From contig NZ_JAGTUT010000001.1 in assembly GCF_025685605.1 (NCBI RefSeq), positions 4,672,693-4,736,692 of the forward strand: DNA of 64,000 nt, written 5' to 3'. The translations under genes were made by a program, and so were the position numbers. The stretch is from Granulicella arctica. GTDB lineage: Bacteria; Acidobacteriota; Terriglobia; Terriglobales; Acidobacteriaceae. Position 1 is the stretch's first letter, and the number at the start of each line of letters is the position of its first letter. Of this stretch, positions 36,958-44,718 are shown in pieces. The notes below the pieces were generated by a model that saw only the letters and a list, made by a program, of their open reading frames with translations, was not told where the DNA came from and did not search any database.

Positions 36958-37350
36958 CTACGGAAGATCACCTGTAAGGAATTGAGCGCTGCCATTTCCA
37001 AAGCTCCAATCGGCATCCCCATTCTCAATAAGGCAAATGACCACATCGCTCGGAGCGATGCCACAGGACGTCGCTAGGTGCTCCGTGAGTGCTCTGTAAA
37101 GCTTCACTTTGAGAGCTTCATCACGCTTCTTGCTGAAGATCGTAAAGATCACTACGTCGTCAGTTCTATCGATGTTCAAGCCTGTATCTTGAACGACAAG
37201 ATGCCCCTTGGCATGCGCTTTGTAGATCTGGTAGCGATCTCTCTCGGGTACACCCAATGCGAGCACGACAGCGCGATGAGCTGCCTCTAAGAGCGCTTGA
37301 ACCTCTTCTTCCCGGCGTCCTTCAATCACGTCAATCCGTACGAGTGGCAT
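36958..37350 (-). CDS. Tautomerase family protein
   Basis: A 130-residue protein beginning MPLVRIDVIEGRREEEVQALLEAAHRAVVLALGVPERDRYQI. The proline after the start Met is the catalytic base in the 4-oxalocrotonate tautomerase/MSAD superfamily, and the length and the beta-alpha-beta pattern fit the longer two-domain members. These enzymes isomerise keto-enol compounds. It lies at the edge of a group of redox genes that may process small carbonyl compounds. Substrate unknown. Confidence 0.8.
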   Translation of the reverse strand: MPLVRIDVIEGRREEEVQALLEAAHRAVVLALGVPERDRYQIYKAHAKGHLVVQDTGLNIDRTDDVVIFTIFSKKRDEALKVKLYRALTEHLATSCGIAPSDVVICLIENGDADWSFGNGSAQFLTGDLP

Positions 37351-37417
37351 GTTCTTCTCCTTCGTCTAAGGTCCGTGGCCGGAGTGGGGCCGGTTCGACT
37401 CGTCCCTTGCTGTGGGG

Positions 37418-37582
37418 TCATACTTCAAATTGCAGATAGATCATGAGGCATCCCACCACAAGAGCAGGGATCGCTACTGTAAGAGACAGAATCAAATTGA
37501 AGATTGCAATGACGTGATTCTCCCAAAAAGCTTTCTCCTCAGCATTTACTAACTCCTGTTTCGTCCAAACTTGACTCTTCAT
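37418..37582 (-). CDS. Small single-pass membrane protein
   Basis: A 54-residue protein with one membrane helix (VIAIFNLILSLTVAIPALVVGCLMIYL) after a charged N-terminus. I start it at the ATG at 37582, preceded by GGAGC at five bases; the frame extends 14 codons further up. Function unknown. Between the tautomerase and aldo/keto reductase genes, same strand. Confidence 0.45.
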   Translation of the reverse strand: MKSQVWTKQELVNAEEKAFWENHVIAIFNLILSLTVAIPALVVGCLMIYLQFEV

Positions 37583-37683
37583 TCCAGCTCCATTAATTCT
37601 CTCTGCCGAAGCGTTCGAGAGCAAGTGAGTCCCTATGGACTTCGTGTGCAGACAGCGTCGGCGTTATGTTCATCAATGTTTAG

Positions 37684-38508
37684 CTATTTGTCCCAGGCGG
37701 GCGAGAAGTCGAAACTGTTGAATCGGCCGTCACCCTGAAGCGTATGGATCTTGGCCATGTCTTCCTCAGTCAGCTGAAAGTCGAAGATTTCGAAGTTGGA
37801 CCTAAGGTTCTTTTCGCTCGAAGCCTTTGGGATCGCGGCGACGTTGGTCTGTTGCACAAGCCAGCGGAGCGCTACCTGAGACGCTGTTTTCTTGTATTTA
37901 TAGCCGATCTCCTCAAGGATCGGCTGCTCCTTGAGTCTCCCCTGCGCGAGAGGACTATAGGCGGTGATAGCGATATGATGAGGCACCGCAAAACCGAACA
38001 CGGCCTTCTGCGATAGAAGAACGTGATATTCAATCTGGTTCGTGGCGATCGGGGCTTCGCTGAGTTGGACCGCCTCTTCCATCAGGGCAACAGTGAAGTT
38101 GCTGACACCGATGGCTTTAGCCTTACCCTTCTTCGCAACATTGTTGATGGCTTCGATGGTCTCAGCCAGATCCACTTTAGGATTCGGCCAGTGCAGCAAA
38201 AGCAGATCAACGTAGTCAGTCTGAAGCTTAGCGAGCGATTCGTCTACCGATCTTTCAAGATCTTCTTTGTGAAACTTGTCGGTCCAGACTTTAGTGGTCA
38301 GAAAGATTTCATGACGTGAGACCTCCGACTCGGCGATGGCGGTTCCAACAGCTTCCTCATTGCCGTAGATCTGTGCTGTATCAATATGGCGATAGCCGAC
38401 TTTCAAGGCGGAGTGAATTGCCTGAATGCCTGCCTTGCCTTTGAGGAGATAGGTTCCCATGCCGAGGGACGGCATCTTGCTTCCGCTACTGAGAATTACG
38501 TCGATCAT
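37684..38508 (-). CDS. Aldo/keto reductase
   Basis: A 274-residue NADPH-dependent aldo/keto reductase. The family patterns GYRHIDTAQIYGNEEAVG (with catalytic Asp and Tyr), TKVW (Lys), LLLLHWPNP (His), IGVSNF, NQIEYH and IPKASSEKNLRSN are all present. The ATG at 38508 follows GAGGA; an in-frame ATG 14 codons upstream is less likely. It belongs with the SDR (38559-39275) and PRISE reductase (39364-40431) genes on the same strand, in what is probably one unit controlled by the TetR operator at 40454. Confidence 0.88.
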   Translation of the reverse strand: MIDVILSSGSKMPSLGMGTYLLKGKAGIQAIHSALKVGYRHIDTAQIYGNEEAVGTAIAESEVSRHEIFLTTKVWTDKFHKEDLERSVDESLAKLQTDYVDLLLLHWPNPKVDLAETIEAINNVAKKGKAKAIGVSNFTVALMEEAVQLSEAPIATNQIEYHVLLSQKAVFGFAVPHHIAITAYSPLAQGRLKEQPILEEIGYKYKKTASQVALRWLVQQTNVAAIPKASSEKNLRSNFEIFDFQLTEEDMAKIHTLQGDGRFNSFDFSPAWDK

Positions 38509-38558
38509 AGAGTCCTCATTCCTAAAGTTAAGAGTGTCCCTGAGATTCATAGTGCTTC

Positions 38559-39275
38559 CTAAGCGAGACGTCCGCCGCCATCCACATGATGAACGGTGCC
38601 TGTCGTAAAGCCGTTGACCAAGAGCATGATTGCGGCCTGTGCCAGGTCCTCTGGCTTCCCAACGCGCTTCACAGGTAGAGAAGCGGCGATCGTCGCAAAT
38701 GTCGAGCTACGGTCCTTTTCAGGGATGAAGTTCCATCCGTTCGTGTCGGTTACCCCGGGGGAGATGACATTCACACGAATCGGCGCAAGCTCAACCGCCA
38801 AGGCTCGGCCTAGTCCCTCGAGGCCGGCATTTACGGCCGCTACGACAGCAGTTCCTGTACCAGGTTTCGACGCAGCAAGGCCAGAAAAGAAGAGAATGGA
38901 GCCGCCAGGATCAAGGCTCGCCGCGCCATGCCTTGCCACGAGGATAGGTCCCAGAAACTTGGAGGCGATCATGGAGTCGATCGCGCTACGAGGAAGAGTG
39001 GCGAGGGGTCCATAGGTAAGAGAAGCAGCAGTCGTGACAATGTGATCGAGCTTCCCTAAATTCTTAAACGCTTCGACTACACTTGCTTCATCCCCGACGT
39101 CGATTGCGATACCCTCGCACGTGCCTCCAATCTTTACTTTGGCGAGGTTGACTTGATCGATCGTGCGCCCGGCGATCACAACCTGGCCTCCCTCGGCCAT
39201 GGCGGCCTGAGCGATGGCCAGACCGATTCCCGATGTGCCTCCTATGATGAGGATCTTCTGTCCTTGCAATGTCAT
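38559..39275 (-). CDS. Short-chain dehydrogenase-like protein lacking the YxxxK pair
   Basis: A 238-residue SDR-fold protein. The NAD(P)-binding motif IIGGTSGIGLAIAQAA is intact, and the C-terminus (GFTTGTVHHVDGGGRLA) is canonical. At the active site, where SDRs have Tyr-x-x-x-Lys, it reads GTAVVAAVNAGLEGLGRAL, with Val in place of Tyr and Asn in place of Lys. It may use another mechanism or bind ligands only. The ATG at 39275 is preceded by GGAGGAAAT; the longer frame to 39326 has no such site. Confidence 0.8.
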   Translation of the reverse strand: MTLQGQKILIIGGTSGIGLAIAQAAMAEGGQVVIAGRTIDQVNLAKVKIGGTCEGIAIDVGDEASVVEAFKNLGKLDHIVTTAASLTYGPLATLPRSAIDSMIASKFLGPILVARHGAASLDPGGSILFFSGLAASKPGTGTAVVAAVNAGLEGLGRALAVELAPIRVNVISPGVTDTNGWNFIPEKDRSSTFATIAASLPVKRVGKPEDLAQAAIMLLVNGFTTGTVHHVDGGGRLA

Positions 39276-39363
39276 ATTTCCTCCGTGGTGTCGTTTCGAA
39301 GCGTGTAGGTGCGCGATGGCACCCAAGGGGTTCCTTCGTGATGCGTTCCGTTTGGCCTATTGC

Positions 39364-40431
39364 TTAGTCGAGGGGCGGCAGGATGTGTCTCGACCGCATA
39401 TCGTCGAAGAATTGAGTAAACATGTCTTCGGTATCGATGCAGTCGTGGAAGCCATGCGTCCGTGCTTTTACGGTGCTGCTGATGTTGTCAAAGGCTGAAT
39501 TGAAGATGAAGTCTCCGAACGGCCAGCTCACCAGATGGTCATAAGGAATGGGCTTCAACCCGTACTTCTCGGTCATCTTTGCCCAGAGCGGAGCCTTATC
39601 TGCCATGTAAACCTTCAATGGCATCGGGATCGGTTCTGCAACTTCCATGCGGAAAGCCTTGGCGATCTTGGGCCACATGAACTGCCAACGGAAGTAGTCT
39701 CCGTTCGTGATGTTGAAGATCTCGTTCGCAGCGGATGGAGTCTCACCCGCCCACGCTGCAGCCTTTGCAAGTATGTCAGCGGAAGTCACCTGATAGAGAG
39801 CGCGGTAGGCGGCTTCCGGTCCAGGGAAGCGCAGAGGAAGGCCAAGCTCTCTTGAGATTGCGGCGTAAACACCGATCACCATCGTAAGGTTCATGGGGTT
39901 TCCTACGGAGTAACCGCATACGGCCTCCGGCCGCAGGACGCTGAAGCTCCACTTCTTTCCTGACTGGCTCTCACGAAGATATTGTTCCTGGTCATAGTAA
40001 AAGTTTGGCCCCATGAGCCGGGGGTCATCTTCACGAGCCGGAGTCTTGAAGGGACCAAGGTCAGCTCCATACGCTTTGCCACCCTGATAAAGCGTGACGT
40101 GCTTCAGTCCAGGAGCATTCTTTTCTACCACTGTCAGCAGATTTTGCAAGAGCGAAACATTGACCGTACTGCGCTCTCCAGGCGTATCTTTTTCCATATA
40201 AGCCCCAAAGATGATGTGAGTCACGTCTTTAAGGGGAGCAATCGTATGCTCGACATCTCCAGGGGAAAGAAGATCCACGTTGATCTCCGTCACTCCGTTA
40301 AGATCCTCGATTTTGCGGCGAGACAAGCCATAGACAGTGGTATCCGGAAGGGAACTGAAGTGCTTGGCCGCCGCCTGACCGATGACACCCTGAGCGCCTG
40401 CGACGAGGATTGACCGTTTGGAACCTGACAT
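39364..40431 (-). CDS. PRISE-type NAD(P)-dependent reductase (progesterone 5-beta-reductase-like SDR)
   Basis: A 355-residue extended SDR. The N-terminal RSILVAGAQGVIGQAAAKHF binds the cofactor; KHVTLYQGGKAYG holds the unusual YQGGKxYG motif, and the region DPRLMGPNFYYDQEQYL and WSFSVLRPEAVCGYSVGNPMN match the PRISE group, which reduces the C=C bond of enones. The ATG at 40431 follows AGGAGAG. It is the first gene of the leftward arm behind the palindrome at 40454-40469. Its likely role is reduction of an enone substrate. Confidence 0.8.
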   Translation of the reverse strand: MSGSKRSILVAGAQGVIGQAAAKHFSSLPDTTVYGLSRRKIEDLNGVTEINVDLLSPGDVEHTIAPLKDVTHIIFGAYMEKDTPGERSTVNVSLLQNLLTVVEKNAPGLKHVTLYQGGKAYGADLGPFKTPAREDDPRLMGPNFYYDQEQYLRESQSGKKWSFSVLRPEAVCGYSVGNPMNLTMVIGVYAAISRELGLPLRFPGPEAAYRALYQVTSADILAKAAAWAGETPSAANEIFNITNGDYFRWQFMWPKIAKAFRMEVAEPIPMPLKVYMADKAPLWAKMTEKYGLKPIPYDHLVSWPFGDFIFNSAFDNISSTVKARTHGFHDCIDTEDMFTQFFDDMRSRHILPPLD

Positions 40432-40453
40432 GTTGTTTCTCTCCTTAGTGCTA

Positions 40454-40469
40454 TGCACTGTGCAGTGCA
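40454..40469. promoter_or_regulatory. Probable TetR operator upstream of the PRISE reductase gene
   Basis: The sequence TGCACTGTGCAGTGCA has 7-base inverted arms (TGCACTG/CAGTGCA). The same 16-mer with two central changes occurs at 41212-41227 between tetR and the next SDR. It lies 23 bases before the reductase start codon. Confidence 0.6.
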
Positions 40470-40528
40470 ATTAGTAATCAGATGCTGATTTGAAAGCGAA
40501 GATGCGAAATGCATACAGATTTGTCAGC

Positions 40529-41197
40529 TCACATCTGACATTTCGCGGTCCCATAAGTCTTCAGGAACATTTCGACGGCAGAATCAACGACCTTTCTCCG
40601 TGATCGAGGTGTTGTAGAGGTTTCGATTCCAAGTACCTTCACCCAGAGCAGAGGCTCGTTCACCAGGCCGAAAAATTGGCGCATGGCGAGTTCAACGTCT
40701 GAAATAGCGAGGCAGCCATGGCCGGATAGAGCCTGCAGATACGACACAAACTCTTCCATGAGCGGAAGTTTGCCCGCCTCGAAGAAGGTTTCGGCAAGAT
40801 CGGGAAATTGGGGAATCTCCGAAATGGCCAGCCTCAGAAACGCGATGACTGCCTTGGTCTTCCAGAAATCAGCGATCGCATTGCCCGTTTTCGTGAGGCC
40901 AAACCTCGGGTCCCGCAAGGCAATCTCATCAGTAGCCAGTGCCATGACGGGGAACTTGCTCCAGAAGTGCTCTACAACGGCACGGAAGATGGCTTCCTTG
41001 CCATCAGGAAATTGATTGTAGAGCGTCCTGCGGGCAACACCTGCAGCCTCGGCAATTAATTCCATACTCGTTCCGCTGTATCGCTTGGCTAAAAAAACCT
41101 GTGTTGCGGCATCGAGAATGGTTGCCCTGTTTTCCATCCCCAGGGCGGCAGGTGTACGAGAGCGCTTGCTGCTGATGATCTCTTTCGCCATTTTCAT
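40529..41197 (-). CDS. TetR family transcriptional regulator
   Basis: A 222-residue regulator. The N-terminal helix-turn-helix is typical: NRATILDAATQVFLAKRYSGTSMELIAEAAGVARRTLYNQFPDGKEAIF. The C-terminal ligand-binding half is of the common AefR-like layout (AFLRLAISEIPQFPDLAETFFEAG). It is divergent from the SDR gene at 41255, and a 16-base palindrome lies between the two. The same palindrome precedes the leftward PRISE unit, so the protein probably represses both arms and itself until a small inducer binds. Confidence 0.85.
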   Translation of the reverse strand: MKMAKEIISSKRSRTPAALGMENRATILDAATQVFLAKRYSGTSMELIAEAAGVARRTLYNQFPDGKEAIFRAVVEHFWSKFPVMALATDEIALRDPRFGLTKTGNAIADFWKTKAVIAFLRLAISEIPQFPDLAETFFEAGKLPLMEEFVSYLQALSGHGCLAISDVELAMRQFFGLVNEPLLWVKVLGIETSTTPRSRRKVVDSAVEMFLKTYGTAKCQM

Positions 41198-41211
41198 ATC
41201 TTACCCTGTAT

Positions 41212-41227
41212 TGCACTGTATAGTGCA
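41212..41227. promoter_or_regulatory. Probable TetR operator between tetR and the SDR gene
   Basis: TGCACTGTATAGTGCA has 6-base inverted arms and matches 14 of 16 bases of the site at 40454. It lies 15 bases upstream of the tetR start and 28 bases before the SDR start, a position suitable to block both promoters. Confidence 0.65.
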
Positions 41228-41254
41228 TAGAGGGTCAGATTTATGGGAGTTCAC

Positions 41255-41989
41255 ATGGCAGAAAATCTGAGTGGCAAAATCGCACTTGTAACGGGAGCGT
41301 CAAGGGGCATCGGGCGGGCGACAGCCCTGGCACTTGCGGAGAGTGGATGTGATGTTGCAATCAACTATCTTCATTCCTCCGATGAGGCTGCCGCAGTCGC
41401 GGAGTCCATCGCCATCTTCGGGAGAAGAGCCATTCTCGTTCGGGCCGATGTGACCAGGGAAGACGAGGTCCTACGTCTCGTACAAGACGTAGAGGCTCGT
41501 CTCGGTCCCATCGATTTGCTTGTCAACAACGCCGGGGTCAATCCAGTGACATCGCTGGAAAGTATTACGCTTTCGGAATGGAATGAAGTTCTTACCACCA
41601 ACCTGACTTCCTCGTTTCTAGTATCTCAGGCCGTCATTCCAGGGATGAGGGCGCGAAAATGGGGGCGTCTCATCATGCTCTCCTCGGTGGCGGCCCAAAC
41701 CGGAGGGGTCATAGGGCCCCATTATGCGGCAAGTAAGGCTGGCATTCTCGGCCTGATGCACAGCTACGCAAATCTTCTTGCCAAAGAGGGGATTACGGCC
41801 AATGCCATTGCTCCGGCTCTCATCGAGACAGACATGATTTGGAACAACGATAAGATCAAATCCACCCTGATTCCAATCGGACGGTTCGGCCAGCCCGAAG
41901 AGGTCGCGCAAGCGGTCGTCATGCTGGCGAGCAACGGCTACATCACTGGTCAGACCCTTAATCTGAACGGTGGGTGGTACATGAGTTAG
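41255..41989 (+). CDS. Short-chain dehydrogenase/reductase (FabG-like)
   Basis: A 244-residue classical SDR. It shows ALVTGASRGIGRATALALAE for cofactor binding, NNAGVNP, MLSSVAAQTGGVIGPHYAASKAGILGLM with catalytic Ser, Tyr and Lys, and IAPALIETDM. The C-terminus ASNGYITGQTLNLNGGWYMS is canonical. I chose the ATG at 41255 with GGGAG upstream; an ATG four codons earlier is possible. It is likely controlled by the divergent TetR protein and is followed after two bases by the siderophore-interacting protein gene. Confidence 0.88.
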   Translation: MAENLSGKIALVTGASRGIGRATALALAESGCDVAINYLHSSDEAAAVAESIAIFGRRAILVRADVTREDEVLRLVQDVEARLGPIDLLVNNAGVNPVTSLESITLSEWNEVLTTNLTSSFLVSQAVIPGMRARKWGRLIMLSSVAAQTGGVIGPHYAASKAGILGLMHSYANLLAKEGITANAIAPALIETDMIWNNDKIKSTLIPIGRFGQPEEVAQAVVMLASNGYITGQTLNLNGGWYMS

Positions 41990-41991
41990 CG

Positions 41992-42765
41992 ATGAACAAA
42001 GGAACTGTACGCCCCATGGTTTATGGGAGTCTTGACGCGAGGATTCTCCCTCCAAAGCTCATGCCTTTGACTGTTGTGAGCGCGACTCTTCTCACGAAGC
42101 GAACGCGACGTCTGACGTTCTTTGGCTCGGACCTGGCTGAAATCCCAGAGCCGAAGGCAGGGCAATGGGTGAAGCTCTTCCCCGACCTGTCGGGAACGGA
42201 GCGACATGGGCGCCCATATACCATCAGCAGCTTTAGCCGCTCTGACCGATCACTTCAGATTGACGTCACGCTTCATGGCAAGGGGGCATTCTCGAAGTGG
42301 GCTGCTGCTGCACGTTGCGGTGACACAGTGGAAAGCTCCTTGCCTTGCGGGATGTGTAAGATTCCTTCCGGCGCACAGGGCTGCGTATTTGCCGGAGATG
42401 AGACTGCAGCCCCGGCCATCCTGTCGATTCTGCGTTCGCTTCCGAGGGGTATCGAAGCCAAAGCGTTCATCGAGATTGGCAGCGACAACGACATCGCGCT
42501 GGTGCCGAAGCAGTACGTGGCTCATGTTCATTGGCTCTCTCGGGAATCGGGGCGTCACGCCGTGGGCTCGCTACTAACCCACGCAATCATGTCCACATCG
42601 GATCTCGCATCCAAAGATGTTTGGCTGGCTGGCGAACAGAAGGTTGTTGCCACACTGAGAGGGCATTGCCTTCGGACCTGCGGTATAAAAAGCTGCTGTT
42701 TGCAAGCAGCAGGGTATTGGAAACAGGGAACTGAGGAGTATCGCGATGAAAAGGGAGAATACTGA
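41992..42765 (+). CDS. Siderophore-interacting protein family flavoprotein
   Basis: A 257-residue protein of the NADPH-dependent ferric-chelate reductase family. The FAD motif GRPYTISSFSR, the glycine turn LHGKGAFSKWAA and the NADP-domain start VFAGDETAAPAI match the SIP family, which releases iron from siderophores by reduction. The C-terminal part (VWLAGEQKVVATLRGHC) is typical. It starts 2 bases after the SDR stop, so both are cotranscribed. An ATG at 42016 with AAAGGA upstream is an alternative start. Confidence 0.82.
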   Translation: MNKGTVRPMVYGSLDARILPPKLMPLTVVSATLLTKRTRRLTFFGSDLAEIPEPKAGQWVKLFPDLSGTERHGRPYTISSFSRSDRSLQIDVTLHGKGAFSKWAAAARCGDTVESSLPCGMCKIPSGAQGCVFAGDETAAPAILSILRSLPRGIEAKAFIEIGSDNDIALVPKQYVAHVHWLSRESGRHAVGSLLTHAIMSTSDLASKDVWLAGEQKVVATLRGHCLRTCGIKSCCLQAAGYWKQGTEEYRDEKGEY

Positions 42766-42826
42766 CCCGGTGTCAATAAAAGGCAACTACGAAGATGTGT
42801 GACGCATAACGCCAGGTTTGCAAACA

Positions 42827-43190
42827 TCAAGACGTAAGTGGACGTGCTCTCGGAATGGAAACTAATGCGGGTGTGCTCAACCTGACCGAGACGGGTGTCG
42901 CCCTCAGCCTTCCAGCACCACCTGACATGGACGATCTGTTGCAGAACGGATTGGATGCACCACCGTCGCGATACGCTGCCACCAGCCGGCGTGCCTGCCG
43001 CGTGCTCAGCCGTAGGATAGCCGCTGCCGAAACCTCGGTGCGGCGCTTCGCCAACACCTCAGAGAGGACTTCTATGCGTCGCAGTTCGTGTCTACGCAGG
43101 GTGAAAAGATCCAATCTCCGCCTCCGCCATCTCTCGGAGGGGTAGTTTGGACATTTCAACGTTGCAGAAACCATGACATTTCTAACGAGC
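42827..43190 (-). mobile_element. Stub of an ISNCY-type insertion sequence (right end)
   Basis: The minus-strand frame at 43174 and below reads HELRRIEVLSEVLAKRRTEVSAAAILRLSTRQARRLVAAYRDGG, clearly related to the N-terminus of the two transposases that follow. After YRDGGASNPF the similarity stops. Just outside, GGACATTT and GACATTTCT repeat in the same arrangement as at the right end of the intact element (46252-46293). Only the first quarter of the element remains. Confidence 0.6.
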
Positions 43191-43314
43191 CGCTACAGCG
43201 CGTGTTGGTACAAAGCGATAACGTCGCTGTTTCTGAAAGCGGTTCTGTCATCATACTGCGTCGTAGTTGTCGTGCGGTGCGTAATGTGGAATCGAGGTAC
43301 GGTGTCGCTTTCCA

Positions 43315-44601
43315 TCAGGCCGTCATTTTCGCCGCGGACGCCGCCGCGCTTTTCGGTTTGTAGTTGGGCCCATAGAGTTGACGAGGGTTCTTCTTGTAGT
43401 CGATCTTCTGGCTGCTGGTCTGCACCTTCGGCTCGCGCTGTACATCCTGCTGTGCCTTGATGATCGTAAGAGCGTGGTTGAGTCGCTTGTTCTCGACGAC
43501 CGCAGTGTGGCTGACACGTTGGTCTTTGCTGAGGAGGCGATAGGGAAGCGTGCGACCTTTTGATCGGACTTCAAGCGTGCCATCCGGGAACTCGTAGAGA
43601 TCGAAGTACTTGCCGCCCAGGCCTTCCGAGAGCTCATTCTGGTCGAGGATGATCTGCTTCCTGCCATAGGACATGGTTAGTTGATCGCTCCCATAGCGCT
43701 GTTCGCGATGGCACAGGATGTCGTTGAGCCGATTGGTCTTGACGTTGAGAGGCCAATGCAGGTTCTCCGGCTTTGCGGCATACAGCGCGAACCGTTCGTT
43801 GAAGCGCTTCAGGAACCCGGGCAGGAACGCGTTGCCGGTGTCCATGTCGCAGACGTTCTCAAGCCGCAACTCTTTACCAGGCGATCCTGCAGCGTACGGT
43901 TGGCCCGTTCCACGTGGCCCTTGGCCTGACTGGAGTTGGCGCAGATAATTTCGATATTAAGCTCAGCCAGCGTACGGCGGAACTTCGTCATGCCGGTGCC
44001 ACCTTGCGCGTCGCGGTTGATCCGAAAGACCGAGTGCATATCCGAGTAGAAGGCTACCGGGCATCCGTGGGTGGCCAGATATCCTTGCAGCGCTTCGAAA
44101 TGAGAGCCCATGCTCTCGCAGGGCACGAAGCGCAGCTGCATCAAGCTGCTCGTGGCATCGTCGATGAAAACCAGCAACGTGCAACGATCGCCGCGGTCCT
44201 CGAACCAGCGATGTTCGCTGCCGTCGATCTGCACTAACTCACCCCGGCACTCACGACGCAGCCTTGGCTGTGCGCACGGTCTCCCGTGAGACCTCGACTC
44301 TGTGACGCTCCGGCAAAACCTCCGCTGCGAGCGTCGGCCCGAAGTCACGGTAGTTCTGCCGGACAAGTTTCAGGACCAGCTCACGAACAACTGAGGCCAA
44401 CTTGTTGCTGTCCGGCCGGCCTCGGCTCTTGTGGATCAGGGCTCCGCCGCCATCACGGTATCTCGCCACCAGCCGCTGCGCCTGTCTCAAGCTCACGCCC
44501 AACACACCAGCCGCCGACTCCGTCGTGCGACTGCCTGCCAGTACCTCAGTCAAGATCTCAACCCGTCGTGACTCCTGCTTGCTCATCTGTAGCCAACCCA
44601 T
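43315..44601 (-). pseudogene. ISNCY-type transposase, broken in three frames
   Basis: The product can be followed through three frames: residues from RRVEILTEVLAGSRTTESAAG (44601-44251), then GELVQIDGSEHRWFEDRG and PVAFYSDMHSVFRIN with VERANRTLQDRLVK (about 44290-43850), then RLENVCDMDTGNAFLPGFLKRF to the end AAASAAKMTA (43869-43315). The DDE residues are still present, but about 20 codons are lost at RETVR and a frameshift occurs after DRLVK. It is a close relative, not a copy, of the intact transposase next to it. Confidence 0.8.
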
Positions 44602-44718
44602 CTGCCGCCTCCAACCCTTACTTAGGATGGGGCAGCGACACTTTGGCTTTGCAGAGCTACGATATTATTCCTTTGCTACTACAGACCGTGTTGGCGCCCG
44701 ATAGGAATGTCTCGTTGG

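Noticed and set aside
36678..37077. Short plus-strand frames between the TonB receptor and tautomerase genes
   Set aside because: No binding site or motif, and the last part is the antisense of the tautomerase gene.
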